Assembly: GCA_964590495.1 (NCBI GenBank)
Contig: CAZPWQ010000131.1
Span: forward strand, 1 to 9,213
Direction: 5' to 3'
Source: CAZPWQ01 sp964590495
Lineage (GTDB): Bacteria > Bacteroidota > Rhodothermia > Balneolales > Balneolaceae
Length of the DNA: 9,213 bases
Each line of letters begins with the position of its first letter. Position 1 is the stretch's first letter. A program made the position numbers and the translations under genes. Below the pieces are notes generated by a model. The model was not told the origin of the DNA. It saw only the letters and a program-made list of their open reading frames with translations, and searched no databases. Shown in pieces: positions 1-7,330 of the stretch.

Positions 1-576
1 ATCATTGAGAAAAATGCCCCGGTATTTAACTGAAGGAGGCGTAGAAAAGGTGTCCTGGCTGTTTACGGACAAGGTGTTCTTTTGCTCAACCGGCACATCC
101 GCCCACCAGTACCAGGGCGATACGCCGATTTCTTTTGACAGATCGAAGACCCCATAGGCCATGCCGCGGGGATCGCTCCCGGCTATGAACATCGCCTGGT
201 CGATGCCGGCGGCAGGAATGGTTTGAAATATCCGCCCGTAGGTTTCCCATTGGCCTGAAAGCCGGGCGGTGTCGATATGGCTGTTAATCAAATCAGAGCT
301 GATATCGCCGAGTATGATCGCATTCCCCTCCACTTCATGCAGGTTGGTATAGACCTCCGGTAGTTGACCGGTTACAGCCTCAATGTCCCGGGCCAGCAGA
401 TGAGCAGCAATGGAATCCAATGCAGAACTTTCTATATCGTAAACAATGGATATGGTACTGTTCTGGTCTGCAATGGTAAACTGGGCTAATGCCTGATGAG
501 AGCCAAATAATGTAATGCCGCAAAAAAGAATCATATACGATACTATCGAAATAAACTTTCTTGCGGCGTTACACAT
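1..576 (-). CDS. GH115 xylan alpha-1,2-glucuronidase, N-terminal part (cut by window edge)
   Basis: The minus-strand reading frame from ATG at 576 runs open for exactly 192 codons to base 1, so the 3' end of the gene lies outside the window. Residues 1-31 look like a Sec signal peptide: basic start, hydrophobic core (IVSYMILFCGITLF) and an ALA-Q cleavage site. A Cys sits in the core, but no good lipobox surrounds it. The mature part carries segments I recognise from GH115 N-termini: GSDPRGMAYGVFDLSKEIGV (133-152), SPWYWWADVPV (153-163) and SVKYRGIFLND (182-192), the last opening the catalytic domain. Family enzymes release glucuronic or 4-O-methylglucuronic acid from xylan, inside or outside the outer membrane. 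It lies downstream of susD on the same strand, separated by a hairpin. No clear ribosome site precedes the ATG. The catalytic residues are not in view, so activity cannot be judged. The family call is confident; the substrate is from family knowledge. Confidence 0.88.
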   Translation of the reverse strand, partial: MCNAARKFISIVSYMILFCGITLFGSHQALAQFTIADQNSTISIVYDIESSALDSIAAHLLARDIEAVTGQLPEVYTNLHEVEGNAIILGDISSDLINSHIDTARLSGQWETYGRIFQTIPAAGIDQAMFIAGSDPRGMAYGVFDLSKEIGVSPWYWWADVPVEQKNTLSVNSQDTFSTPPSVKYRGIFLND

Positions 577-608
577 AATTTAATTACACCAGGTTATAAC
601 TAAAAATA

Positions 609-643
609 AGCTGCCTTAGAAAATATTTCATTCTAAGGCAGCT
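609..643 (-). terminator. Hairpin with T-rich tail between susD and the GH115 gene
   Basis: A perfect 13-bp inverted repeat (609-621 with 631-643; core AGCTGCCTTAGA / TCTAAGGCAGCT) encloses a 9-nt loop. Read on the minus strand, the stem is followed by TATTTTTAG, as in an intrinsic terminator. On the plus strand the following bases are not T-rich. It begins 24 nt past the susD stop and ends 32 nt before the GH115 ATG. It may end the susC-susD transcript or lower expression of the downstream enzyme by partial read-through. It could also be an mRNA-stabilising 3' hairpin. Confidence 0.7.
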
Positions 644-666
644 GTAATTACAGGGCTAAGGGGAAC

Positions 667-2352
667 TTAATACCCCGGATTTTGCGGATAATCATTTAAG
701 GTTCGGGTCCTTTGATTTGCCGGAATTGGTCTCAGCATGTGGAAATCCTGGATATTGTCGGCACCCGCGGATGGATTATGCAACCGAACACGCTCCACAA
801 GTGTCCCGGTCCGCTTCAGATCCATCCAGCGTTTCTGCTCTCCGTACAACTCCCTGCCCCGTTCATCCAGCAGGAAATCCAGGTCGAGTTCTGCGGCTGT
901 TATTAGCATCTGACTTTCCATACCGGGCCAGGCGGCACGGGTGCGGATGGAGTTGACTCTTTCGACAGCAGTATTAACATCGCCTGCTTGCAAGTATGCT
1001 TCGGCGGCAAGTAAATAAGTATCTGCAAGTCGGTACACGATATAATCGCGGTTTCCTTCGGCGTGGTTGACCGAAGGACGCTTCCAGTCGTCCACTTTTT
1101 TAATACTGGGGAACATGAGACCATACATGTACCAGGGATCATCCAGGTTATTGAGATGCCAGGTGAAGAGTGATTCTCCGGCCTCTATTCCAGGTAATCT
1201 TGCTTCGATATCCGCTATGACATCATCAGTAAGCTCCTGGTTCGTAACCCAGACGGCCGTATCCCCTACGGCAGCACCTTCCGGCAGGGTGGGTTCATCA
1301 TTATAATACCAGACATCCTGGAAAAACTTATCATATCGGGAATCGACATCCAGCGGACGGTAATTCTCCATGCCAAACGGAGAAGGCATGAAGCGCTGCC
1401 AGGGACGGCCGTATCCCGGCTCAAGAGCCCGGATAATACCATCATTATGTATCTCGTACCACCCGCGGTAGTGCATGTGGCTGTGATTGCCTCCGGCGTT
1501 GAGAATCGGATCCTCATGATATTGTACCGACCAGATGACTTCGGCGTTTTGCTCATTGTCATGATCGAAGGCATCCATAACATCCGGTAAAAGCTCGAAA
1601 CTATAATTATCGATGACTTCATCTAACAGGGCGGCAGCATCGGAGAAATCGCTGCCCTGCCCGAAGTCTTTATACCCCCGGGTCAGCAGTACTTGCCCGA
1701 GCATATTCTTGGCGGCCGGTTCGGTGGCTCTTCCGAACTCATCCTGTTCGGCCGGCAGATGCTGGATCGCGAACTCCAGATCATCTATAATCGCACTGTA
1801 AACTGCATCCTCGGGCGCACGTTCAGCTTCTGTCTCCACACCAACGGTCTCCTCCAGAGTAAGATGTATGGAACCAAAATTCTCGACCAGGAGAAAATAG
1901 TAGTGAGCTCTGAGAAAACGGGCTTCCCCCAGCTTTATATTTTTCTCGTCTTCCGCCATTTCCGCTTCCTGCCCGCGATCAATTGCTGCATTTGTGGTAT
2001 TTATCGCCTGGTAAAACTGGTTCCACAAATGCCAGAAGGGAAAAGACTCTGAATTCATATCAGAGGTATAGGTATTCATATAATGAAAACCGCCGTGGCC
2101 TCCGTTGGTGATGATATCGGTACCCATCGCTGCCAGGTTGCCCCCCTGCTCATTACCATAATATGCGCGCAGGGGCTCATAGGCTGCATTTACTGCATCT
2201 TCGAATCCTTCCGGAGTACTGTAGTGAGTATCAGCAGTAACTCCTGAAACAACCTCCTCGTCCAGAACATCACAGGAAATTGCTGCAAGAGACACCAGGA
2301 TAATTACTGAAAATAAATATGTTAATTTTTTCATTGTTTTAAACCTTTTCAT
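667..2352 (-). CDS. susD: SusD/RagB-family outer-membrane glycan-binding lipoprotein
   Basis: SusD proteins sit on the outer face of the outer membrane, cap the SusC porin and capture oligosaccharides. The 561-residue product has a normal family length. A hydrophobic signal (residues 7-26) ends in AAISC with Cys27, a plausible lipidation site. Family landmarks appear in order: FLRAHYYFLLVENFG (146-160), YRLADTYLLAAEAYL (440-454), VNSIRTRA (466-473), DERGRELYGEQKRWMDL (496-512) and the C-terminal end YPQNPGY. The ATG at 2352 lies 3 nt after the susC stop with no clear ribosome site. A second ATG at 2334 (Met7) is preceded by AAAAGG at 9-nt spacing and gives the shorter, typical start MKKLTYLF, so it may be the true start. 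The gene is almost certainly cotranscribed with susC. The ligand is not readable from sequence; the neighbouring GH115 and UxaC genes point to glucuronoxylan fragments. Confidence 0.95.
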   Translation of the reverse strand: MKRFKTMKKLTYLFSVIILVSLAAISCDVLDEEVVSGVTADTHYSTPEGFEDAVNAAYEPLRAYYGNEQGGNLAAMGTDIITNGGHGGFHYMNTYTSDMNSESFPFWHLWNQFYQAINTTNAAIDRGQEAEMAEDEKNIKLGEARFLRAHYYFLLVENFGSIHLTLEETVGVETEAERAPEDAVYSAIIDDLEFAIQHLPAEQDEFGRATEPAAKNMLGQVLLTRGYKDFGQGSDFSDAAALLDEVIDNYSFELLPDVMDAFDHDNEQNAEVIWSVQYHEDPILNAGGNHSHMHYRGWYEIHNDGIIRALEPGYGRPWQRFMPSPFGMENYRPLDVDSRYDKFFQDVWYYNDEPTLPEGAAVGDTAVWVTNQELTDDVIADIEARLPGIEAGESLFTWHLNNLDDPWYMYGLMFPSIKKVDDWKRPSVNHAEGNRDYIVYRLADTYLLAAEAYLQAGDVNTAVERVNSIRTRAAWPGMESQMLITAAELDLDFLLDERGRELYGEQKRWMDLKRTGTLVERVRLHNPSAGADNIQDFHMLRPIPANQRTRTLNDYPQNPGY

Positions 2353-2355
2353 TCA

Positions 2356-5310
2356 TTAAAAATTAATGTCGACACCAATTGTAAACAACCGGGTACTGGG
2401 AGTTCTGGCATTGATGACTCCGCCATACTGTTCGGGATCAACTCCATCCTCCAGATTGGATAAAACAAACGGAGTTTCAGCATTTGCATATACCCGCATC
2501 GACCGGATGCCTGCCTTATCCATTAATGTCTCCGGCAGGTTATACCCGAATTGAATATTGCGGACCTTCAGAAAATCACCGGTCTCATAGCCTCTTGTTG
2601 AGCTATGGAACGGGAATTCCCTGGTACCATCGGGTTTTGGAGCATCATTGGTTGGATTTTCAGGTGTCCAGTAATCCACAGCAAGGTTGTTGTACCGCCC
2701 CTGCAATGTACTGTTATTCACTTTGAATTGGTTATAAACGGTATGGCCGAAACTTCCAAAGAGGAAGACAGACAGATCAAAGTTTTTATATCTGAACCGG
2801 TTCCCCAGACCTCCGCTCAGGTCCGGCAAATCCGATCCCTGTATAACCCTGTCATCTTCATTTATTGATCCATCGCCATTTACATCTCTGATTTTTATTT
2901 CACCGGGCACCCTGCCGAATTCAGCAGCTTCAGCGGCTTCATCCTGTTGCCATATGCCTATCTTTTCATGGTCGTACCATACAGTCAACGGTTCACCTAT
3001 AAACCACTGGTTTCCTATATCATCTTCTTTATTACCGAACAGATCAACAATTTCCTCTCTGTTCCCATAAAGATTAAGAGTGGTTGTCCAGCTAAAATCA
3101 TTCTTGCTGACATTTCTGCTGGTTACAGAAAATTCAAATCCCCTGTTTTGGGTTTCTCCGACATTTTCAAGCACCGAGTTAAACCCTGACGTAATCGGGA
3201 TAACCCGTTGAAGCAACAGATCTGTCGTATTGGTTTGATACAGTTCGAAGCTGCCGGCTAACCGGTCATCCCATAACGCAAAATCCAGACCGATATTTGC
3301 AGTAGCCGAAGTTTCCCATCGCAGATCCGGATTGGCAAGACCACTGGGCCTGAAACCAAAACCCGACCCGCTTCCAAAGGCATATGTCGTTCTGGCTAAT
3401 CCACCTCTTGTTGTATAGGGGTCAATTGAAGTATTTCCGGCAATACCATAAGTGACTCTTACTTTCAGGTCAGAAAACAGATCCTGATTGTTCATAAAGC
3501 TTTCTTCACTGATTCTCCAGCCCAATGCTACCGACGGGAAAAAGCCCCATTTATGTTCATCAGCCAATCTAGAAGAACCGTCGTAACGACCTGTAACAGT
3601 CAACAGATATTTGTCCTGCAATTGATAATTGACACGTCCCATAAATGACATTAATCCCCATTCTTCAAGACCACTGCCTAAACCTTCAATAGTTGCACCG
3701 GTACCGACATTATTAAACCGCTGATGCTCATAAGGAAGTTCAGACGCTGCTAAAAAGGACGACTCAGTATTTGATTCCTGTACACTGAACATTCCCGTTG
3801 CATTAATCGAGTGAATCCCACCGAAATCCTGTGCATACGTAAGGATATTCTCCCAGGTATACGTAATTTCTCGTTCATGGTTTTTCTGTGCATACGGGCT
3901 TCCGAATTGCCGTGCCGTTGTATTACTTCCCTGGAAAAAGCCGAGGCGCCAGTCCTGGAGATCCGGACCAAAATTAACCCGGAAGTTCAGATTTTCCATA
4001 AGATCCAGATCGGCAAATATATTGCTGAATATTCGAATACGTTCTCTTTCGTCGATATAAGCACCATCCACCAAATCTGCCAGAGGATTAAAAACCAGCG
4101 GATCTGCTCCCGGACGAAAGATCAAATCGCCCTCTTCATCATATGGTTCAGCCAGCGGAGTTGCAGCCAGGGCCTGTCCGTATGGATTTGATCCCCTGTT
4201 TTGAACCTGACGGGATAGCTGTGTAGAAGTTCCTACTCTGAAATTATCAGAAACAGTATGATCCAGGTTCAGCCTGAATGTGTTACGGGTAAAATCCTGA
4301 TTGCTTATGACACCTCCTTCTTCGAAGAAATTTCCGGATATGGCAAATTGCGTGCTTTCGTTGCCTCCCTGAATTCCTAACTGGTGACTCTGCTGGTATC
4401 CGTCATCCAACAACAAATCCGCCCAATCAGTGGAAACTCCCCGGTCGACCGCGTCTAATTCCGCCGATGTAAATTCACGGCCCGACACCTGCTTCAGTTC
4501 AGCAAATTCCGGTCCGGTCATCATATCCGGCGTCCCTAATACCTGGGAAATACCTGCTTGACCGGAATATGAAACGGTAGTAGCATGATTCCCTCCTCTG
4601 CTGGTGGTAATCAAAACCACGCCATTGGCACCTCTGGATCCATAGATAGCTGTGGCAGAAGCATCTTTTAACACTTCCATCGACTCAATATCACTCGGAT
4701 TGATGTCACTAATATTTCCTTCTGTCGGAATTCCATCTACAACAAACAAAGGATCATTTGATGCCGTCAGAGATCTTCGTCCCCGTACCCGGATGGTAAC
4801 ACCATCGCCCGGTCTGTTACCGGATGATAATACCATTACCCCGGCAGCTCTGCCCTGTAATGCCTGAGCGGCATCACTGACCGGTACCTCATTGATTTCC
4901 TGACTGGAAACCGATGAAACCGATCCGGTGATATCCCGTTTTTCCTGGGCACCGTATCCGACTACAACGACTTCGTCACCGGCAATGGCCTGCGCCGATA
5001 ATTGAACGTCTATTTCAGAGCGGCCGTCAATCGGCACCTGCTGGGCTTGAAATCCAACAAATGAAAAAACGAGCGTGTCATTAGCAGAAGGTGCACTAAG
5101 TGAATATTCGCCGTCTGCGTTTGTTGAAGTACCGATTGAGGAACCCAAAACCGAGATATTTACACCCGGCAGTACACCCCCGTCATCGGTTGAAGTGACT
5201 GTCCCGCTCACTTCGTGTGTTCCCTGCGCTAATACATCCCCGGAAATACCTGCCAGCAATGTCGCGCATATAAAAAAGACAAGAATCCTTATTGTATTAT
5301 ATTTCCCCAT
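2356..5310 (-). CDS. susC: SusC/RagA-family TonB-dependent outer-membrane transporter
   Basis: This 984-residue protein is the energised outer-membrane channel partner of the SusD protein encoded just downstream. A signal peptide ends near VLA-Q (after residue 28). A carboxypeptidase-D regulatory-like beta domain follows (about 33-104, HEVSGTVTSTDDGGVLPGV onwards). Next comes the TonB-box-like DEVVVVGYG (112-120), then the plug (about 127-240) with LQGRAAGV (151-158), IRVRGRRS (173-180) and YGSRGANGVVLITT (223-236), all hallmarks of the SusC/RagA subclass. The rest is the beta-barrel, ending in a terminal Phe (GVDINF). A DVNGDGSINEDDR loop near residue 809 resembles the calcium-loop motif usual in this family. 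A good ribosome site, AAGGA, lies 7 nt before the ATG. The length is usual for the family and no frameshift is seen. Expression is probably controlled from the operator about 140 bp upstream. Substrate by context: acidic xylo-oligosaccharides or uronates (inference). Confidence 0.96.
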   Translation of the reverse strand: MGKYNTIRILVFFICATLLAGISGDVLAQGTHEVSGTVTSTDDGGVLPGVNISVLGSSIGTSTNADGEYSLSAPSANDTLVFSFVGFQAQQVPIDGRSEIDVQLSAQAIAGDEVVVVGYGAQEKRDITGSVSSVSSQEINEVPVSDAAQALQGRAAGVMVLSSGNRPGDGVTIRVRGRRSLTASNDPLFVVDGIPTEGNISDINPSDIESMEVLKDASATAIYGSRGANGVVLITTSRGGNHATTVSYSGQAGISQVLGTPDMMTGPEFAELKQVSGREFTSAELDAVDRGVSTDWADLLLDDGYQQSHQLGIQGGNESTQFAISGNFFEEGGVISNQDFTRNTFRLNLDHTVSDNFRVGTSTQLSRQVQNRGSNPYGQALAATPLAEPYDEEGDLIFRPGADPLVFNPLADLVDGAYIDERERIRIFSNIFADLDLMENLNFRVNFGPDLQDWRLGFFQGSNTTARQFGSPYAQKNHEREITYTWENILTYAQDFGGIHSINATGMFSVQESNTESSFLAASELPYEHQRFNNVGTGATIEGLGSGLEEWGLMSFMGRVNYQLQDKYLLTVTGRYDGSSRLADEHKWGFFPSVALGWRISEESFMNNQDLFSDLKVRVTYGIAGNTSIDPYTTRGGLARTTYAFGSGSGFGFRPSGLANPDLRWETSATANIGLDFALWDDRLAGSFELYQTNTTDLLLQRVIPITSGFNSVLENVGETQNRGFEFSVTSRNVSKNDFSWTTTLNLYGNREEIVDLFGNKEDDIGNQWFIGEPLTVWYDHEKIGIWQQDEAAEAAEFGRVPGEIKIRDVNGDGSINEDDRVIQGSDLPDLSGGLGNRFRYKNFDLSVFLFGSFGHTVYNQFKVNNSTLQGRYNNLAVDYWTPENPTNDAPKPDGTREFPFHSSTRGYETGDFLKVRNIQFGYNLPETLMDKAGIRSMRVYANAETPFVLSNLEDGVDPEQYGGVINARTPSTRLFTIGVDINF

Positions 5311-5827
5311 ATTTCCATCCTTTTTGTTTTTTAAGATTAATTTAATCGTATGTTATCGTTATCATTCATTATAGAATATGATACACCTACTCCTTTCCCT
5401 TTGAAAAGAGTTGCAAAGCCTCACCTGTAGGAAAATTATCCTTACCCCTGCGAAAACGTTTGCACACTTCCAATGTAAGCGAATGTAAGATTTTATCAAT
5501 ACCATTTACATTTTTTTACAAATTTAATTTTTCGAGGTGGCCAAACAAGTAATCACCTTCAACTTATCCGGTAATACTATTTTAAAAAAAATTTTGCACT
5601 AAAGTCTTAAAATGTTTAATTATTTAAGCTTTTTGATGGGTATCTGGGAAGGTTACTAAGCCAGGAAGTGATTATTACAAAATCATTTACCCGACATCTG
5701 CGGATATTTATGTTGATAAAGTAATTTTAAAAAGATTGGTGCTGGTATCAAGATTGAAAAACCGGATAAATTTAAGAAAACAACTTAACCGAATCTGTTG
5801 TTTTCCTTCACTTGTAAGATAAAACGA
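5311..5827. promoter_or_regulatory. AT-rich divergent regulatory region between susC and lacI-family gene
   Basis: This 517-bp stretch without a gene separates the two divergent genes and must hold both promoters. The susC ribosome site AAGGA is at 5318-5322 (minus strand). A TATAAT hexamer reads on the minus strand at 5373-5368, about 58 nt before the susC ATG, but no matching -35 element stands at normal spacing. One LacI-type operator lies at 5449-5466. Beside it, AATGTAAG occurs twice 10 bp apart (5472-5479, 5482-5489), with a partial inverted copy TTACATT at 5507-5513. The remainder (about 5515-5827) is A/T-rich with no element I can name. No clear promoter for the regulator gene is visible. 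Confidence 0.55.
5449..5466 (-). promoter_or_regulatory. LacI-family operator upstream of susC
   Basis: Read on the minus strand the site is TGTGCAAACGTTTTCGCA. It is an imperfect palindrome around the central CG step typical of LacI/GalR operators. It shares the 12-nt core GTGCAAACGTTT with the site in front of uxaC. It lies about 140 bp before the susC ATG and about 360 bp before the regulator ATG. That distance would allow action on susC either by repression at a distal promoter or by activation. Confidence 0.7.
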
Positions 5828-6874
5828 ATGAAAAAGAAAAAAACTACTATCTTAGATATTGCAAATGAGCTGGATGTTACCGCATCAACAGTATCAAGAG
5901 CTCTCCGGAATCATGCCAGAATCAGTACATCTACTAAAAAAGCGGTTTGGGAGATGGCGAAAAAGCTAAATTACCAGCCGAATAACATAGCCGCAGCTCT
6001 CAGAAAAGGCAAAAGTAATATTATCGGAGTGATGGTACCTACCTCCGATCGTCAATTTTTCGCTTCTGTCATACGTGGTATTGAAGAAGTAATAAGAGAA
6101 GAGGGATATAATTTGATTATTTGTCAATCGGATGAACAGTCTGCTAAAGAACAACTCAATATCGACGCCCTGCTGAAAATCCAGGTGGATGGCATCATTG
6201 CTTCTGTGGCTAAAGAAACAACCGATTCTTCTCATTATGAAAAAATCAAAGATCAGGGAGTTTCCCTTGTTTTATATGACAGGGTCGACGAATCTCTCGA
6301 GGTAAATGCCGTAGTTAGTAATGATTATCTGGGAGCCTATAAAGCTGTTACTCACCTGATCGAACATGGGTGTAAGCGAATTGTTCATTTCGCCGGACAG
6401 CAGCATATCAAGATTTATCAGAACCGGTTAAACGGTTATTTAGATGCTTTAAAGGAACACGATCTGCCGGTTGATGATACATTGATTCTCGTAGAGGATC
6501 TTATACAGGGTAGTACTGAAAAGGTGCTGTATACCGGACGCAAAATGGCTGAAAAATTACTTGAGATGCCTGAACCACCCGATGGCATATTTTCTTCCAG
6601 TGATTTTGCTGCCATGGGAGCAATGCAGGTAATACAAGAAAACAACATTATTATTCCGGATCAGATAGCTCTGGTAGGATACAGCAATGACTTTTCAGCT
6701 TCTATTATAGAACCGGCTTTGACATCCGTTGACCAGCATACTAAACGCATGGGTAATTTTGCCGCTCAACTCTTTTTGGAACAGATAAATACAAGTCCGG
6801 ATGAATTTACGCCCCGAAAAACGCTTATAAATCCGGAACTCGTTATCAGGGAATCATCGGTGAAAAAGGGGTGA
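5828..6874 (+). CDS. LacI/GalR-family transcriptional regulator
   Basis: This 348-residue product has standard family length. The N-terminal helix-turn-helix is clear: TTILDIANELDVTASTVSRAL (6-26), with TVSRAL as recognition helix. The hinge is QPNNIAAALRKGKSN (50-64), with the usual minor-groove Leu (Leu58). A periplasmic-binding-protein-like sensor domain fills the rest, starting IIGVMVP (65-71), with YDRVDE, the GIFSSSDFAAMGAM segment and PALTSVDQHTKRMG near the C-terminus. I chose ATG 5828. The frame extends to a TTG at 5798, but that adds ten residues with no family match. No good ribosome site is seen. The gene is divergent from susC and upstream of uxaC, and LacI-type palindromes precede both, so it is the likely local regulator. 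The effector would probably be glucuronate or a related uronate or acidic oligosaccharide. The family is certain; the effector is inference. Confidence 0.95.
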   Translation: MKKKKTTILDIANELDVTASTVSRALRNHARISTSTKKAVWEMAKKLNYQPNNIAAALRKGKSNIIGVMVPTSDRQFFASVIRGIEEVIREEGYNLIICQSDEQSAKEQLNIDALLKIQVDGIIASVAKETTDSSHYEKIKDQGVSLVLYDRVDESLEVNAVVSNDYLGAYKAVTHLIEHGCKRIVHFAGQQHIKIYQNRLNGYLDALKEHDLPVDDTLILVEDLIQGSTEKVLYTGRKMAEKLLEMPEPPDGIFSSSDFAAMGAMQVIQENNIIIPDQIALVGYSNDFSASIIEPALTSVDQHTKRMGNFAAQLFLEQINTSPDEFTPRKTLINPELVIRESSVKKG

Positions 6875-6875
6875 A

Positions 6876-7200
6876 GCAGTCGGCAGTCAGCAGGCGGAGC
6901 TGCTTGTGTTGAATTGCCTGCCACTTTATAGCGGATGAGACGTGTCCGACTACCGGCGTCATTTCGAGCGCAGTTTCGGTGGGTTTCCGAAACGGAGTCT
7001 CCCGAACGCTTTCGGGACCATCCGCGTGGCAGAGGCAACCGTGTAAGGAGCCGAAGGATGGTTCGGAAGAGCTATGAGCCCCGTCGAACCCGCCCGACCG
7101 CAGAATCAGCGGCCGGACGGAGAGAGGTTCCCATCGGACGGCTGAGTTTGCCGTCCGGTGGGTAGGAAGGGGCAGAATTAGGAATTCGAAGGAAAAGGCT
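6876..7200. repeat. GC-rich palindromic intergenic repeat island, REP-like
   Basis: There is no credible gene between the regulator stop and the uxaC promoter. By hand count positions 6961-7140 are about 62% GC, far above the flanking genes. The island starts 2 nt after the stop with three near-tandem heptamers (GCAGTCG, GCAGTCA, GCAGGCG; 6876-6896). It then has GTCATTTCGAGCG (6958-6970), a hairpin and CGGAGTC (6993-6999). I recall that layout from a dispersed intergenic repeat of Bacteroidota and relatives. Hairpins: 6973-6979/6987-6993 (GTTTCGG/CCGAAAC), 7000-7006/7011-7017 (TCCCGAA/TTCGGGA), 7051-7055/7062-7066 (CCGAA/TTCGG) and 7135-7142/7150-7157 (CGGACGGC/GCCGTCCG). Open frames across it on both strands are Arg/Pro/Ser-rich and match no family. 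Copy number elsewhere in the genome cannot be seen here. Confidence 0.6.
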
Positions 7201-7250
7201 CCCCGCCCTGTCGAACCAGCCTCGTTTTTACAATTCATTTTATTTTTTGC

Positions 7251-7279
7251 TTGATATATAAGCATCTAGTTAGTTAATT
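7251..7279 (+). promoter_or_regulatory. Candidate uxaC promoter
   Basis: TTGATA (7251-7256) matches five of six bases of a -35 box. It is spaced 17 bp from TTAATT (7274-7279), a poor -10 box. The stretch is AT-rich, directly follows the GC-rich island and directly precedes the operator, so an operator-bound repressor would cover the start region. The -10 match is weak, and promoters in this phylum can differ from the sigma-70 consensus. Confidence 0.3.
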
Positions 7280-7280
7280 A

Positions 7281-7296
7281 GTGCAAACGTTTGAAT
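7281..7296 (+). promoter_or_regulatory. LacI-family operator upstream of uxaC
   Basis: GTGCAAACGTTTGAAT contains the perfect 10-bp palindrome CAAACGTTTG (7284-7293), centred on CG as in LacI/GalR sites. The 12-nt core GTGCAAACGTTT is identical to the site upstream of susC. It ends 34 nt before the uxaC ATG, a position suited to repression by roadblock or promoter occlusion. The regulator gene lies just upstream. Confidence 0.75.
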
Positions 7297-7330
7297 TAAA
7301 ACTGCAAAAAAATTTCAGAGGTTTATATAG

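Noticed and set aside
1693..2052. 119-codon plus-strand frame opposite susD
   Set aside because: It lies wholly antisense to a well-supported gene and shows no recognisable domain or ribosome site.
3811..4191. 126-codon plus-strand frame opposite susC
   Set aside because: Antisense shadow of the SusC barrel region, with no family resemblance.
5368..5373. TATAAT on the minus strand as a susC -10 box
   Set aside because: The hexamer is perfect, but the expected -35 position reads AAAGGA and the region is AT-rich, so chance is likely. I mention it only within the intergenic entry.
5550..5677. Possible long-range inverted repeat GTAATCACCTTC / GAAGTGATTATTAC
   Set aside because: The arms mismatch at several positions and are over 100 bp apart in AT-rich DNA; not distinguishable from chance.
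5798..5827. Upstream TTG start for the LacI-family gene
   Set aside because: It would add ten residues before the canonical N-terminus of the helix-turn-helix domain. The ATG at 5828 gives the usual family start.
6846..7265. Open frame of 139 codons on the minus strand, and 76 codons on the plus strand at 6935-7165
   Set aside because: Both run through the GC-rich repeat island, match no family I know and have the Arg/Pro/Ser-rich composition of translated palindromic repeats. The minus frame also overlaps the end of the regulator gene and the uxaC promoter.
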